Below, one piece after another: positions 16,073 to 23,750 of a stretch of DNA of 48,533 bases. This DNA comes from Eubacterium sp. (GTDB lineage: Bacteria; Bacillota; Clostridia; Oscillospirales; Ruminococcaceae). The stretch lies in NCBI GenBank assembly GCA_022511265.1, contig JAFLRX010000017.1:1-48533 (forward strand). Reading direction: 5' to 3'. Under the pieces are notes generated by a model, which had not been told where the DNA came from, searched no databases, and saw only the letters and a list, made by a program, of their open reading frames with translations. The position numbers and the translations under genes are program-made. The stretch's first letter is position 1; every line of letters begins with the position of its first letter.

Positions 16073-16100
16073 ATACTACGGTTTTTGGTACAAATGTCAC
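16073..16100 (-). promoter_or_regulatory. Possible promoter of the lipoprotein/ABC operon
   Basis: On the minus strand GTGACA (16100-16095) and TAGTAT (16078-16073) are 16 bp apart. It is a weaker match than most promoters here, and the operon may depend on an activator. Confidence 0.4.
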
Positions 16101-16116
16101 GGTAAAACTTGCAATC

Positions 16117-16145
16117 TTGACAAAAAGGAATTTTATTGATAAAAT
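16117..16145 (+). promoter_or_regulatory. Promoter of the two-TM protein gene
   Basis: TTGACA at 16117-16122 and TAAAAT at 16140-16145 are 17 bp apart, divergent from the lipoprotein/ABC operon. Confidence 0.75.
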
Positions 16146-16180
16146 ATTTTCAACAAACGAAGTCAAACGGAGGGATATAT

Positions 16181-16945
16181 ATGAGCAGTGAAAAGCAAAG
16201 AAAAATAACAATGCCCAAGGGCGGCTGGTGCCGTAAGCGTATAAAAGAGCGTGCGGAGAACAAGGTGTTCGCGCTGTTGTTTTTTGTGGTGGGGGTGATA
16301 ATGCTGGTAAACTTTATCGTTCCTCTGGCAGCAGGCGGCTCAGCACTGACGGACATATCTCCTGTAATCGCCGCAGCCGTCATCGGGCTTATCGTATTTG
16401 GCGTCGGCGGATATATCGGGTATTGCTCGCTGCATGACACCTTTGTCCCGGCGCAAAGCAGGATAGCGAGGTCTATCCGCTCTCAGCTGGAATATCCCGA
16501 CAGCGCGCCGCCGGTAGACGAGCTGTTTGAAATGGTGGACAAGGACATCGACGAAAACGGCGAGTGGTTCGGCAGGGCGGCGGTAGGCGACGAATGGCTG
16601 TTCGGGGACGAGGCAAGCCTGCTGTCCCGCGTGCGGGTGGTGTTTGGTCTGAAAGCTATACAGCATCACCGCAGCCACGGGTCGCGCACCTATAACCGCA
16701 CCATAAGGCTGTACGTCATGGACGACCGTCACCAGATACAGGAGACCCGCCTGTACGAGTACAACGACCTTGACGAGCTGCTGGAGTATCTGCAGCAGCG
16801 TCTGCCGGACGCATTGTTCAGACCGTATTCGGAGTTCGGAAAATACAAGAAAATGACCGACCGCGAGTGGTATGCGTTAGAGCAGGAGTACATCGCCCGC
16901 AAGCAGCAGCGGGAAAAAGAATATGAAACACAGCAAAACGCCTGA
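16181..16945 (+). CDS. Two-TM membrane protein of unknown function
   Basis: A 254-residue protein. ATG 16181 is chosen because GGAGGG at 16169-16174 lies six bases upstream and the promoter at 16117-16145 would place an earlier start at or before the transcript start. Residues about 28-52 and 58-82 are two membrane segments joined by a short turn; the remaining 170 residues are charged, probably cytosolic, and end in a Lys/Gln/Glu-rich helix. The middle has several His and Arg residues (HHRSHGSRTYNRT). I do not recognise a family. It sits alone between divergent and downstream promoters. Confidence 0.7.
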   Translation: MSSEKQRKITMPKGGWCRKRIKERAENKVFALLFFVVGVIMLVNFIVPLAAGGSALTDISPVIAAAVIGLIVFGVGGYIGYCSLHDTFVPAQSRIARSIRSQLEYPDSAPPVDELFEMVDKDIDENGEWFGRAAVGDEWLFGDEASLLSRVRVVFGLKAIQHHRSHGSRTYNRTIRLYVMDDRHQIQETRLYEYNDLDELLEYLQQRLPDALFRPYSEFGKYKKMTDREWYALEQEYIARKQQREKEYETQQNA

Positions 16946-16964
16946 GGCTATCCTCAGGCGTTAT
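16937..16964 (+). terminator. Hairpin overlapping the stop of the two-TM protein gene
   Basis: AACGCCTGAGG pairs with CCTCAGGCGTT around a CTAT turn and includes the TGA stop. The following T content is weak, so termination here is possible but not certain. Confidence 0.5.
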
Positions 16965-17011
16965 GTTGTAATTTGTCAAAAAATTCCTGTAATATCCTTA
17001 AAATCCGCTGA

Positions 17012-17040
17012 TTGACAACGGTAAAAAATTATGCTATAAT
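17012..17040 (+). promoter_or_regulatory. Consensus promoter of the HD-GYP gene
   Basis: TTGACA at 17012-17017 and TATAAT at 17035-17040 have an exact 17-bp spacer. Confidence 0.85.
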
Positions 17041-17079
17041 GACTATAAGTCTACTCGGTATTTATGACGGAGGGAACTT

Positions 17080-18240
17080 ATGAGTTCGCATTTCAAAAAG
17101 ATAAACCGCAACCTGATAATCGGCTGGTTTATAATAGTGGCTGTATTGCTTATTTCATATATAGCGGAGGTAATTAAGGGCGAGAGGACTGTCGAATATC
17201 TGCTCGCGTTTATACCGGTAACGGTCCTGCCTGCTATAGTTGTTTTTATATTATATCTGAAAAAGTCGGATTGGGAAAAGCTGCCTTATTTTATCGTAAT
17301 AGGGTACTTCCTTATGTATACGTTTGTTATGGTCACCGGATATTCGAGCATGGTGTCCACCTACATCCTGCCGATGCTGTCGCTGATGGTGCTTTATCAC
17401 CAGCCAAAGCTGGTACTGATGACCGGCGTCGCGTCGCTGATACTCAATGCCGTTACTATCGTGTGGCGGTTTTCGGACGGACGGCTGACTATAGAAAACA
17501 GCGCGGACGCGGAGATACAGATAGCGCTGATGGTGCTGTGCTTTGGCGGCTCTTATGTCGCGGCAAGGCTTTATGACAATATTACAAAACAAAACCTAAA
17601 TTATCTGAAAAAGCTGAACGAGAAAAACGAGCAGATAAACCGTATGACTATGCAGACCATTTCTACCATAGCCAATACGCTGGACGCGAAGGACACCTAC
17701 ACAAACGGTCATTCCGAAAGGGTTTCCACCTACGCCACGATGATAGCGAAAGAGCTTGGCCTGTCGGATGAAGAGGTGGATAATATCTGCCTTGTGGCGC
17801 TTTTGCATGACATCGGCAAAGTGGGCGTACCGGACTCGGTACTGAACAAGCCTGGACGGCTGACCGATGAAGAATTCGAGCTGATGAAGCAGCACACGGT
17901 GGCAGGCAGCGAGATAATGAAAGACATCGACAGCATACCCGACGTCACCGTCGGCGCAAGATATCATCACGAGAGATATGACGGACGCGGATATCCCGAC
18001 GGTCTTCAGGGAGATGATATCCCGCTTATCGCGCGTATCATCGCGGTGGCGGACGCCTATGACGCGATGACCAGCAACCGTGTATACAGACAGCATCTTA
18101 CCGGCGAGCAGGTAATGGCCGAGCTGGAAAAGGGCACCGGCACGCAGTTCGACCCTGCTATCTCGCGGATAATGATACGCATGATGAAGGACGGAACAAT
18201 GAAAAACCTCAGCCCGGATATGAAGAACGAGGCTGGTTAA
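17080..18240 (+). CDS. Membrane HD-GYP cyclic-di-GMP phosphodiesterase
   Basis: A 386-residue protein. Five or six hydrophobic segments fill residues 10-165 (for example 11-30, 38-60, 69-87, 92-110 and 146-163), forming a membrane sensor module. A short coiled-coil-like link (about 170-195) leads to the HD-GYP domain (about 190-380). HDIGK (His243, Asp244) gives the metal-binding HD pair, and DGRGYPDG (GYP at 304-306) gives the signature motif. The family hydrolyses cyclic-di-GMP to pGpG or GMP, so this is the only clear degrading enzyme opposite three GGDEF proteins in the window. GGAGGG lies five bases before the ATG. Flanked by its own promoter and terminator, it is a single-gene unit. Confidence 0.93.
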   Translation: MSSHFKKINRNLIIGWFIIVAVLLISYIAEVIKGERTVEYLLAFIPVTVLPAIVVFILYLKKSDWEKLPYFIVIGYFLMYTFVMVTGYSSMVSTYILPMLSLMVLYHQPKLVLMTGVASLILNAVTIVWRFSDGRLTIENSADAEIQIALMVLCFGGSYVAARLYDNITKQNLNYLKKLNEKNEQINRMTMQTISTIANTLDAKDTYTNGHSERVSTYATMIAKELGLSDEEVDNICLVALLHDIGKVGVPDSVLNKPGRLTDEEFELMKQHTVAGSEIMKDIDSIPDVTVGARYHHERYDGRGYPDGLQGDDIPLIARIIAVADAYDAMTSNRVYRQHLTGEQVMAELEKGTGTQFDPAISRIMIRMMKDGTMKNLSPDMKNEAG

Positions 18241-18263
18241 AAGATTTTTATGAAATAACTCTG

Positions 18264-18298
18264 ACCGCTGCACGAAAGTGCGGCGGTTGTTTTTGTGT
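18264..18298 (+). terminator. Terminator after the HD-GYP gene
   Basis: ACCGCTGCAC (18264-18273), a GAAA tetraloop and GTGCGGCGGT (18278-18287) are followed by a T-rich run. Confidence 0.85.
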
Positions 18299-18340
18299 TT
18301 TCGGAGAGGGTGTTTTCCCCGTTGTCCTTTTTATGGTACA

Positions 18341-18359
18341 ATAAGAAAGCTATTCTTAT
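18341..18359. promoter_or_regulatory. Palindrome upstream of the Y-family polymerase gene
   Basis: ATAAGAA-AGCTA-TTCTTAT is a perfect inverted repeat with 7-bp arms. TATACT at 18357-18362 overlaps it, so a bound protein could block RNA polymerase. It is not the usual Firmicute LexA box (CGAAC-N4-GTTCG), and no such box is visible here. Confidence 0.5.
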
Positions 18360-18412
18360 ACTGTGAATTTTCGGCTTTAATCAGCTTAAAATAAAGAAAA
18401 GGGGGCGGCGGC

Positions 18413-19687
18413 ATGCAAAAAACTTATCTATGCATAGATTTGAAATCCTTCTACGCGTCGGTGGAATGTGTCGAGCGCGGACTTGACCCGATGACCACCA
18501 ATCTGATAGTCGCCGACCCCGACAGGTCGGACAAGACCATATGCCTTGCGGTGACCCCGGCTATGAAGGCGTTGGGGGTGCGCAACCGCTGCCGTGTGTT
18601 TGAGATACCGACAAATATAAAATACATCGTCGCACCTCCGCGTATGCAGAAATACATCGACTATGCCGCCGAGATATACGGGGTGTATCTGCGCTATCTC
18701 TCTCCGGAGGATATACATGTTTACTCTATCGACGAGGCGTTCATTGACGTTACTCCGTACCTTGACCGTTACGGCAGTACGCCGAAAAAGACGGCTGAGT
18801 TCCTGATAAACAAGATTTTCGAGCAGACTGGGGTGCGCGCGGCATGCGGGATAGGCACTAATCTGTATCTTGCCAAGATAGCGTTGGACATCACCGCCAA
18901 ACATTCGCCCGACTTTATCGGTATGCTGGACGAGGAAAGCTATCGCGCCACGCTGTGGGAGCACCGCCCGCTGACCGACTTCTGGCGTATCGGCGGCGGC
19001 ACCGTGGCGACGCTTGAGCGGCACGGCATCTACACCATGCGTGACATAGCCTATGCCAATGAAGAACGGCTGTACAAGTGGTTTGGCATAGACGCGGAGC
19101 TGCTGATAGACCACGCGTGGGGGCGCGAGCCGACCGAGATATCCGACATAAAAGAGTACCGCCCCAAGACCAACTGCCTTACGGTCGGGCAGGTATTGAT
19201 GAGGGATTACAGCTTTGAAGAGGGGGCGCTTGTCCTGCGGGAGATGATGGACGGGATATGCCTTGACATGGTGGATAAAAACCTTGTGACAAGCTCGGTG
19301 ACGGTGTCGGTTGGATATTCCAATTCGCTGAATATCCCGCATGCCAAGGGCACGGCCGCGCTGGAGGTAAAGACCAACGCCGACCGTATAATTATCCCCG
19401 CGGTGGAAGAGCTGTACGGGCGCATTGTCGAAAAGGATAAAATGATACGGCGGCTGAATGTATGCTGCAACAATGTCACCGCGGACACGGGGCTGCGTCA
19501 GGTCAGCCTGTTCGAGGCGGAGGACGGCGTTGATGTAGACAAAAACCACCGCCTGCAGCGCGCGATACTGGATATAAAGAAAAAGTACGGCAAGAACGCC
19601 ATGCTGAGGGGTATGGACTTTGAGGCGGCGGCGACCGCGCGCGAGCGCAATAAGCAGATAGGGGGTCATAAGAGTGGCGAGGGCTAA
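18413..19687 (+). CDS. Y-family DNA polymerase (UvrX/UmuC-like)
   Basis: A 424-residue translesion polymerase. The catalytic acids are in CIDLKSFYASVE (about residues 7-18) and YSIDEAFIDV (about 103-112), the two hallmark palm motifs. A helix-hairpin-helix-like FWRIGGGTVATLERHGIYTM segment and the little-finger region follow. The family copies damaged DNA with low fidelity. The next gene, overlapping by 14 bases, encodes a YolD-like protein, the pairing typical of SOS or mobile-element linked Y polymerases of Firmicutes rather than of ordinary DinB. A GGGGG-type site precedes the start. It shares a terminator with the yolD-like gene. Confidence 0.9.
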   Translation: MQKTYLCIDLKSFYASVECVERGLDPMTTNLIVADPDRSDKTICLAVTPAMKALGVRNRCRVFEIPTNIKYIVAPPRMQKYIDYAAEIYGVYLRYLSPEDIHVYSIDEAFIDVTPYLDRYGSTPKKTAEFLINKIFEQTGVRAACGIGTNLYLAKIALDITAKHSPDFIGMLDEESYRATLWEHRPLTDFWRIGGGTVATLERHGIYTMRDIAYANEERLYKWFGIDAELLIDHAWGREPTEISDIKEYRPKTNCLTVGQVLMRDYSFEEGALVLREMMDGICLDMVDKNLVTSSVTVSVGYSNSLNIPHAKGTAALEVKTNADRIIIPAVEELYGRIVEKDKMIRRLNVCCNNVTADTGLRQVSLFEAEDGVDVDKNHRLQRAILDIKKKYGKNAMLRGMDFEAAATARERNKQIGGHKSGEG

Positions 19688-20018
19688 AATGCCGATATCC
19701 GAGCGGGCAAAGCAATTCATGCCGTTCGCGGCGGTAAAGGGGCTGGAGGAGGCGCTTGCCGCCAAAGAGCGGGAGAGAACGTTTATCCCGCGCACCGAGC
19801 TGTCCGACCATGCGGCAGAGCGGCTGAACAGGCGGCTGTGCCGCCTTGAATGGGGCGACACCGTGACGGTGAAATATTATCGGCACGGCGAATACCTCAC
19901 CGCAAGCGGCAGGATAACAAGGCTGGACGTGACCTATCGCGTTATGATGATAGGCGAGGATATTGTTATTGATTTTGACGATATATACAGTGTGACGGCG
20001 GAGCGGAGGACGATGTGA
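19674..20018 (+). CDS. YolD-like protein, partner of the Y-family polymerase
   Basis: A 114-residue protein. It may begin at GTG 19674 (GGGGG at 19661-19665 upstream) or at ATG 19689 with GAGGG in front. The family text is present: AKQFMPFAAVKGLEEAL near residues 13-29 and the C-terminal strand block YRVMMIGEDIVIDFDDIYSV. YolD-like proteins are encoded next to error-prone polymerases and are thought to modulate them; the mechanism is not settled. It overlaps the polymerase gene by 14 bases if GTG is used, so translation is coupled. Confidence 0.85.
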   Translation: MARAKMPISERAKQFMPFAAVKGLEEALAAKERERTFIPRTELSDHAAERLNRRLCRLEWGDTVTVKYYRHGEYLTASGRITRLDVTYRVMMIGEDIVIDFDDIYSVTAERRTM

Positions 20019-20048
20019 CCCGAGCTGCGCCGATAGCTTGAACGGGAA

Positions 20049-20082
20049 AATCCGGGGGACTGACTGTCCCTCGGATTTTTTA
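20049..20082 (+). terminator. Terminator of the polymerase/yolD operon
   Basis: AATCCGGGGGAC (20049-20060) pairs with GTCCCTCGGATT (20066-20077) with one G-U pair, followed by T up to 20080. Confidence 0.85.
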
Positions 20083-20094
20083 TTCCGCAAAAAC

Positions 20095-20163
20095 CGACTT
20101 TCAGTCGATTTTTTATTGACAATGCATTTTCTGTGTGTTATAATAAAAACCGACCGACAGTCG
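20095..20163 (+). promoter_or_regulatory. tetR-MFS promoter flanked by two operators
   Basis: TTGACA (20116-20121) and TATAAT (20139-20144) are 17 bp apart. CGAC-N5-GTCG occurs upstream at 20095-20107 and again over the transcript start at 20151-20163, both within a longer AAACCGAC...GTCGA frame. The centres are 56 bp apart. Confidence 0.88.
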
Positions 20164-20190
20164 AAAATTATGAAAGGTGCAGGATGTAAA

Positions 20191-20787
20191 ATGAAAGGTG
20201 CAAAAGGCGAAAAGCGTAAACAAGAACTTCTTGATATAGCGTATCAGATGTTTATTCAAAAAGGATATGAGGAAACCAGCGTAGATGAGATAATTGCCAA
20301 GGCTCAAATCGCAAAAGGGACATATTATTATTACTTTCCGAGCAAGGAGGCCACGCTTGAGGCGGTAATCGACATGATGATAAATAACGAGGTACAGCGG
20401 GCGCGGGAAATTTTATCAGCCCCGATACCTGTCCCGCAAAAGCTGGTAGGTATTATCACCTCGCTCCGTCCCGAGCAGAATGAAAGCAGCATCGCCGACA
20501 CCTTAAATAAAAAAGAAAACATAATCATGCACGAAAAGGTCAGCAGACGAATAGTAGACGAGGCGGTCCCGCTGTTGGCACAGGTGGTATCCGAGGGTAT
20601 CGCTCAGGGGATGTTTGTCTGCGACCATATCGAAGAGCGCGTCCGAATGATCTTGATAATGAGCCAACACATATTCGACAACGGCAATTTCACTGCCGGA
20701 GATATCGAGGTATTCATTGATATGGTCGAAAAGTCGCTGGGCGCACAATCGGGTACTCTTGGGTTTATCCGCGGACTGATCGGTTGA
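20191..20787 (+). CDS. TetR-family repressor of an MFS efflux gene
   Basis: A 198-residue regulator. I start it at ATG 20191 (AGGA six bases upstream); ATG 20170 has no site but would add only seven residues. The helix-turn-helix is in residues 1-55: RKQELLDIAYQMFIQKGYEE, then VDEIIAKAQIAKGTYYYYFP. The rest is a helical ligand-binding domain. The downstream transporter starts 13 bases after its stop, and two matching palindromes bracket the shared promoter, so it should repress itself and the transporter until an effector binds. Confidence 0.93.
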   Translation: MKGAKGEKRKQELLDIAYQMFIQKGYEETSVDEIIAKAQIAKGTYYYYFPSKEATLEAVIDMMINNEVQRAREILSAPIPVPQKLVGIITSLRPEQNESSIADTLNKKENIIMHEKVSRRIVDEAVPLLAQVVSEGIAQGMFVCDHIEERVRMILIMSQHIFDNGNFTAGDIEVFIDMVEKSLGAQSGTLGFIRGLIG

Positions 20788-20800
20788 TAGGAGGGAATAT

Positions 20801-22036
20801 ATGAAAAACAGCAGTTCGGGTTTCAAAAAATTTTTGTTATTATGGGCGGGAGAATTGATCTCGTCCATAGGCGGCGGCCTTACAAGCTTTGGCTTGGCGG
20901 TGTATGTATTCAATGAGACGGGCAGTGCCGCAGATATGGCGATAGTATCGCTGCTTGCGTTTTTGCCGACACTGATACTTTCCGCCCCGGCAGGAGTATT
21001 GGCTGACCGTTATGACAGAAGATTATTGATGATGCTGGGCGACGGACTTTCGGGACTGGGTATACTTTATATCCTGATATGTATGCTGTGCGGCGGCGCG
21101 TCTTTGACGCAGGTATGCGTAGGCGTATTGATAAGCTCGGTTTTTTCCGCTTTGTTAGAGCCGTCATACAGGGCGACGATAACGGATATCCTTACTAAAG
21201 AAGAATATTCCAAGGCAAGCGGTATGGTCAGTCTGGCAGGCAGTGCAAGGTATCTTATTTCGCCCATGCTGGCGGGATTTCTTTTGGCAGTGAGCGATAT
21301 CAAGCTGCTGCTTATTATAGATATCTGCACCTTTGTAGTGACTGTATCCACAACGCTGGTGGTAAAGCGCGGGCTTACCGCCAAGGAAAACACCAACCGC
21401 GAGTCGTTTATAAGCAGCTTTAAGGACGGCTGGAAAGCAATCACCGAAAAGCGCGGCGTTTTTGTCCTTATCCTTATGTCAAGCGTTGTTACCTGCTTTA
21501 TGGGGGCGCTGCAGATTTTGGCAGAGCCGATGGTGCTTGATTTTGCGGACAGTACTACACTGGGAATCGTCGAAACGGTCTGCGCCTGCGGCATGCTGGT
21601 GTCAAGCTTGATCTTAGGTATAAAGGGAATAAAGAGCGGATATGCCAAGGTGCTGAGTATTTCTCTCGCTGTCAGCGGTATAGCAATGGCAGGATTCGGG
21701 CTGAAGCAGAATGTATTTCTGATGTGCGCGGCAGGATTTTTGTTCTTTGCGACGCTTCCGTTTACCAATAACTGTCTGGATTATCTGGCAAGAGTAAATA
21801 TCCCGGATGAAAAACAGGGACGCGCGTGGGGCTTGATAGGATTTTTGTCGCAGCTGGGTTATGTGTTCGCTTACGGCTTGTCGGGAATATTGGCAGACTG
21901 CCTTGCCGAAAGCACCAAAACCGGCGTAGGAATAGGCGCGTCGTATGTCGTTATGGTATCCGGCGGTCTGCTGGTGCTGACGGCGATAGCTTTATCACTG
22001 ACGAAGTCGGTAAGAGAGCTGGAAAAGAAAGAATAA
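20801..22036 (+). CDS. MFS efflux transporter (macrolide-efflux type)
   Basis: A 411-residue membrane protein with twelve hydrophobic segments. The N-terminal half has GLTSFGLAVYVFNETGSA and the cytosolic-loop motif GVLADRYDRR between TM2 and TM3, as in the drug-efflux branch of the major facilitator superfamily (the same broad group as macrolide exporters). GGAGG lies just before the start. It is co-transcribed with the TetR gene upstream and should pump out the compound that the repressor senses. No terminator is obvious before the acylphosphatase promoter. Confidence 0.88.
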   Translation: MKNSSSGFKKFLLLWAGELISSIGGGLTSFGLAVYVFNETGSAADMAIVSLLAFLPTLILSAPAGVLADRYDRRLLMMLGDGLSGLGILYILICMLCGGASLTQVCVGVLISSVFSALLEPSYRATITDILTKEEYSKASGMVSLAGSARYLISPMLAGFLLAVSDIKLLLIIDICTFVVTVSTTLVVKRGLTAKENTNRESFISSFKDGWKAITEKRGVFVLILMSSVVTCFMGALQILAEPMVLDFADSTTLGIVETVCACGMLVSSLILGIKGIKSGYAKVLSISLAVSGIAMAGFGLKQNVFLMCAAGFLFFATLPFTNNCLDYLARVNIPDEKQGRAWGLIGFLSQLGYVFAYGLSGILADCLAESTKTGVGIGASYVVMVSGGLLVLTAIALSLTKSVRELEKKE

Positions 22037-22045
22037 ATATACATA

Positions 22046-22074
22046 TTTACTTCTCGGCGGATTTGTGCTAAAAT
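22046..22074 (+). promoter_or_regulatory. Probable promoter of the acylphosphatase operon
   Basis: TTTACT (22046-22051) and TAAAAT (22069-22074) are 17 bp apart. Confidence 0.55.
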
Positions 22075-22090
22075 AAAATACGGTGATAGT

Positions 22091-22360
22091 ATGACAAAGA
22101 TACGCAAACATTTTATATTCTACGGCACGGTGCAGGGTGTCGGCTTTCGCTATCGCGCTTATCATTCCGCGATAATTCTCGGCGTGACCGGTTGGGTGAA
22201 AAACCTGTGGGACGGCTCGGTAGAGATGGAGGCGGAGGGAACCGAAGAAGCGATAGACAGCCTGATACTGTCCATTGAAAAGGGCAGCTATATCCGCATA
22301 GAAAACCTTAGCGTAAAGGATATACCGGTCGTCGGCGACCGCTCGTTTGAGGTAAGATAA
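22091..22360 (+). CDS. acyP: Acylphosphatase
   Basis: An 89-residue single-domain enzyme that splits the acyl-phosphate bond of compounds such as acetyl phosphate or 1,3-bisphosphoglycerate. The phosphate-binding loop GTVQGVGFRYR with Arg20, and the catalytic Asn38 in GWVKNLWDG, are both in place, and the length is normal for the family. GGTGAT precedes the ATG. The aldo/keto reductase gene begins 12 bases downstream. Confidence 0.95.
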   Translation: MTKIRKHFIFYGTVQGVGFRYRAYHSAIILGVTGWVKNLWDGSVEMEAEGTEEAIDSLILSIEKGSYIRIENLSVKDIPVVGDRSFEVR

Positions 22361-22372
22361 GGAGAGGTAAAA

Positions 22373-23518
22373 ATGGTATACAGAGAGCTGGGAAACACGG
22401 GGCTGAAGGTCAGCGAAATAGGACTTGGCTGTGAGGGCTTTAACGGGCAGAGCGATGAGTTTACCGAAGAAATGTTCGCCCTTGCCTTTCGGCATGGGGT
22501 AAACGTTATGGACTTGTACAGTCCCAACCCCGACCTGCACCGCCGTGTCGGCAACGCGATAAGAGACCGCCGCGGCGAGTTTGTGTTGCAGGCGCACCTT
22601 TGCACCAAATGGGAAAACGATCAGTACAAGGTCACCCGTAAGATAGACGAGGTAAAGGCGTCGTTTGAGCGTATGCTGGAAAACCTCGGCACAGATTACA
22701 TAGACATTGGTATGATACACTATGTTGATTCTATGAACGCATGGAACGAGATAATAAACGGTGACGTGATAGAGTACGCGAAACAGCTGAAAGCAAGCGG
22801 AAAAATACACCATATAGGTATCAGCAGCCATAACCCCGAGATCGCTTTGGCGGCGGTAGAGAGCGGCGTGACAGAGGCGCTGATGTTCAGCATAAACCCC
22901 TGCTATGACCTGCTGCCGGGGGACGAGGACTGCGAGACGCTGTGGTCGGAGGAAAGCTATAACAAGCCGCTGTTCAACATCGACCCCCAGCGCGAGCGAC
23001 TGTATGAGACCTGTCAGCGCAGCGGGGTAGGTATAACCGTAATGAAGGTGTTCGGCGGCGGAGACCTGCTGACCGACAATTCTCCCGCGGGCAAGGCGAT
23101 GACGGTAAACCAGTGCATACATTACGCGCTGACCCGCCCGGCGGTGTCAACGGTTATGTCGGGTGTGCGCACCCGTGAGGAGCTTGTCTCTTCACTTGCC
23201 TATGAAACGGCAAGCAATGCGGAAAGGGATTACGCCAAGGTGTTCGCCGAGTTTCCTAAGATAAGCTGGCAGGGACACTGCATGTACTGCGGTCACTGCG
23301 CCCCCTGCCCCAAAAAGATAGACGTCGCGGCGGTGACGAAGTTCTATAACCTTGCCAAGGCGCAGGGCGAAGTGCCGGAGACGGTGCGCGAGCATTATGC
23401 CGCCTTATCCGCACACGCGGGCGACTGCATAGCCTGCGGCGCATGTGAAAAACGCTGTCCGTTCGGCGTTGGGATAATCGAAAATATGAACGGTGCGAAG
23501 GAAACATTTGGATATTAA
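22373..23518 (+). CDS. Aldo/keto reductase with C-terminal 4Fe-4S ferredoxin domain
   Basis: A 381-residue protein. Residues 1-280 form an aldo/keto reductase barrel (YRELGNTGLKVSEIGLGCEG at the start and GISSHNPEIALAAVESG in the middle). The C-terminal part holds two cysteine clusters, CMYCGHCAPCPK and CIACGACEKRCPFG, enough for two 4Fe-4S centres. Such Clostridial fusions probably pass electrons between ferredoxin-type carriers and a carbonyl or other substrate. The canonical Asp-Tyr-Lys-His tetrad looks altered: DLYSPNP stands where DxAxxYG is usual, and VLQAHL where a catalytic Lys is expected. Classic NADPH-dependent reduction is therefore uncertain. It is in an operon with acylphosphatase and is followed by a strong hairpin. 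Confidence 0.9.
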   Translation: MVYRELGNTGLKVSEIGLGCEGFNGQSDEFTEEMFALAFRHGVNVMDLYSPNPDLHRRVGNAIRDRRGEFVLQAHLCTKWENDQYKVTRKIDEVKASFERMLENLGTDYIDIGMIHYVDSMNAWNEIINGDVIEYAKQLKASGKIHHIGISSHNPEIALAAVESGVTEALMFSINPCYDLLPGDEDCETLWSEESYNKPLFNIDPQRERLYETCQRSGVGITVMKVFGGGDLLTDNSPAGKAMTVNQCIHYALTRPAVSTVMSGVRTREELVSSLAYETASNAERDYAKVFAEFPKISWQGHCMYCGHCAPCPKKIDVAAVTKFYNLAKAQGEVPETVREHYAALSAHAGDCIACGACEKRCPFGVGIIENMNGAKETFGY

Positions 23519-23539
23519 TTTATAATTCGTAATGTTGGT

Positions 23540-23579
23540 ATGCCGCTGCGTCGTCAGACGCAGCGGCATTGGTTTTAAT
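23540..23579 (+). terminator. Terminator after the aldo/keto reductase gene
   Basis: A 13-bp perfect stem (23540-23552 with 23557-23569, ATGCCGCTGCGTC) and a GTCA loop are followed by a modest T run. Confidence 0.75.
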
Positions 23580-23683
23580 AACGCACCGCAGACGCGCTCC
23601 TTCATTATGTATTCAGCGTGTGTATTATGAATTTTCTATATCTCACTATACACAAAACCAATACCTGCCTTTTGTCCGCTTTA

Positions 23684-23712
23684 TTGACAAAGGGTTGGTT
23701 TTGTGATATACT
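23684..23712 (+). promoter_or_regulatory. Promoter of the kinase-nadA-mnmA operon
   Basis: TTGACA (23684-23689) and TATACT (23707-23712) have a 17-bp spacer. Confidence 0.82.
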
Positions 23713-23750
23713 TTTTTCTGTAATATATCTTGAAAATAAGGAGCGGCATA

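Noticed and set aside
18428-19861. Long minus-strand open frame of 477 codons opposite the Y-family polymerase
   Set aside because: The plus strand encodes recognisable polymerase and YolD motifs; the opposite frame has no start signal and no known motif.
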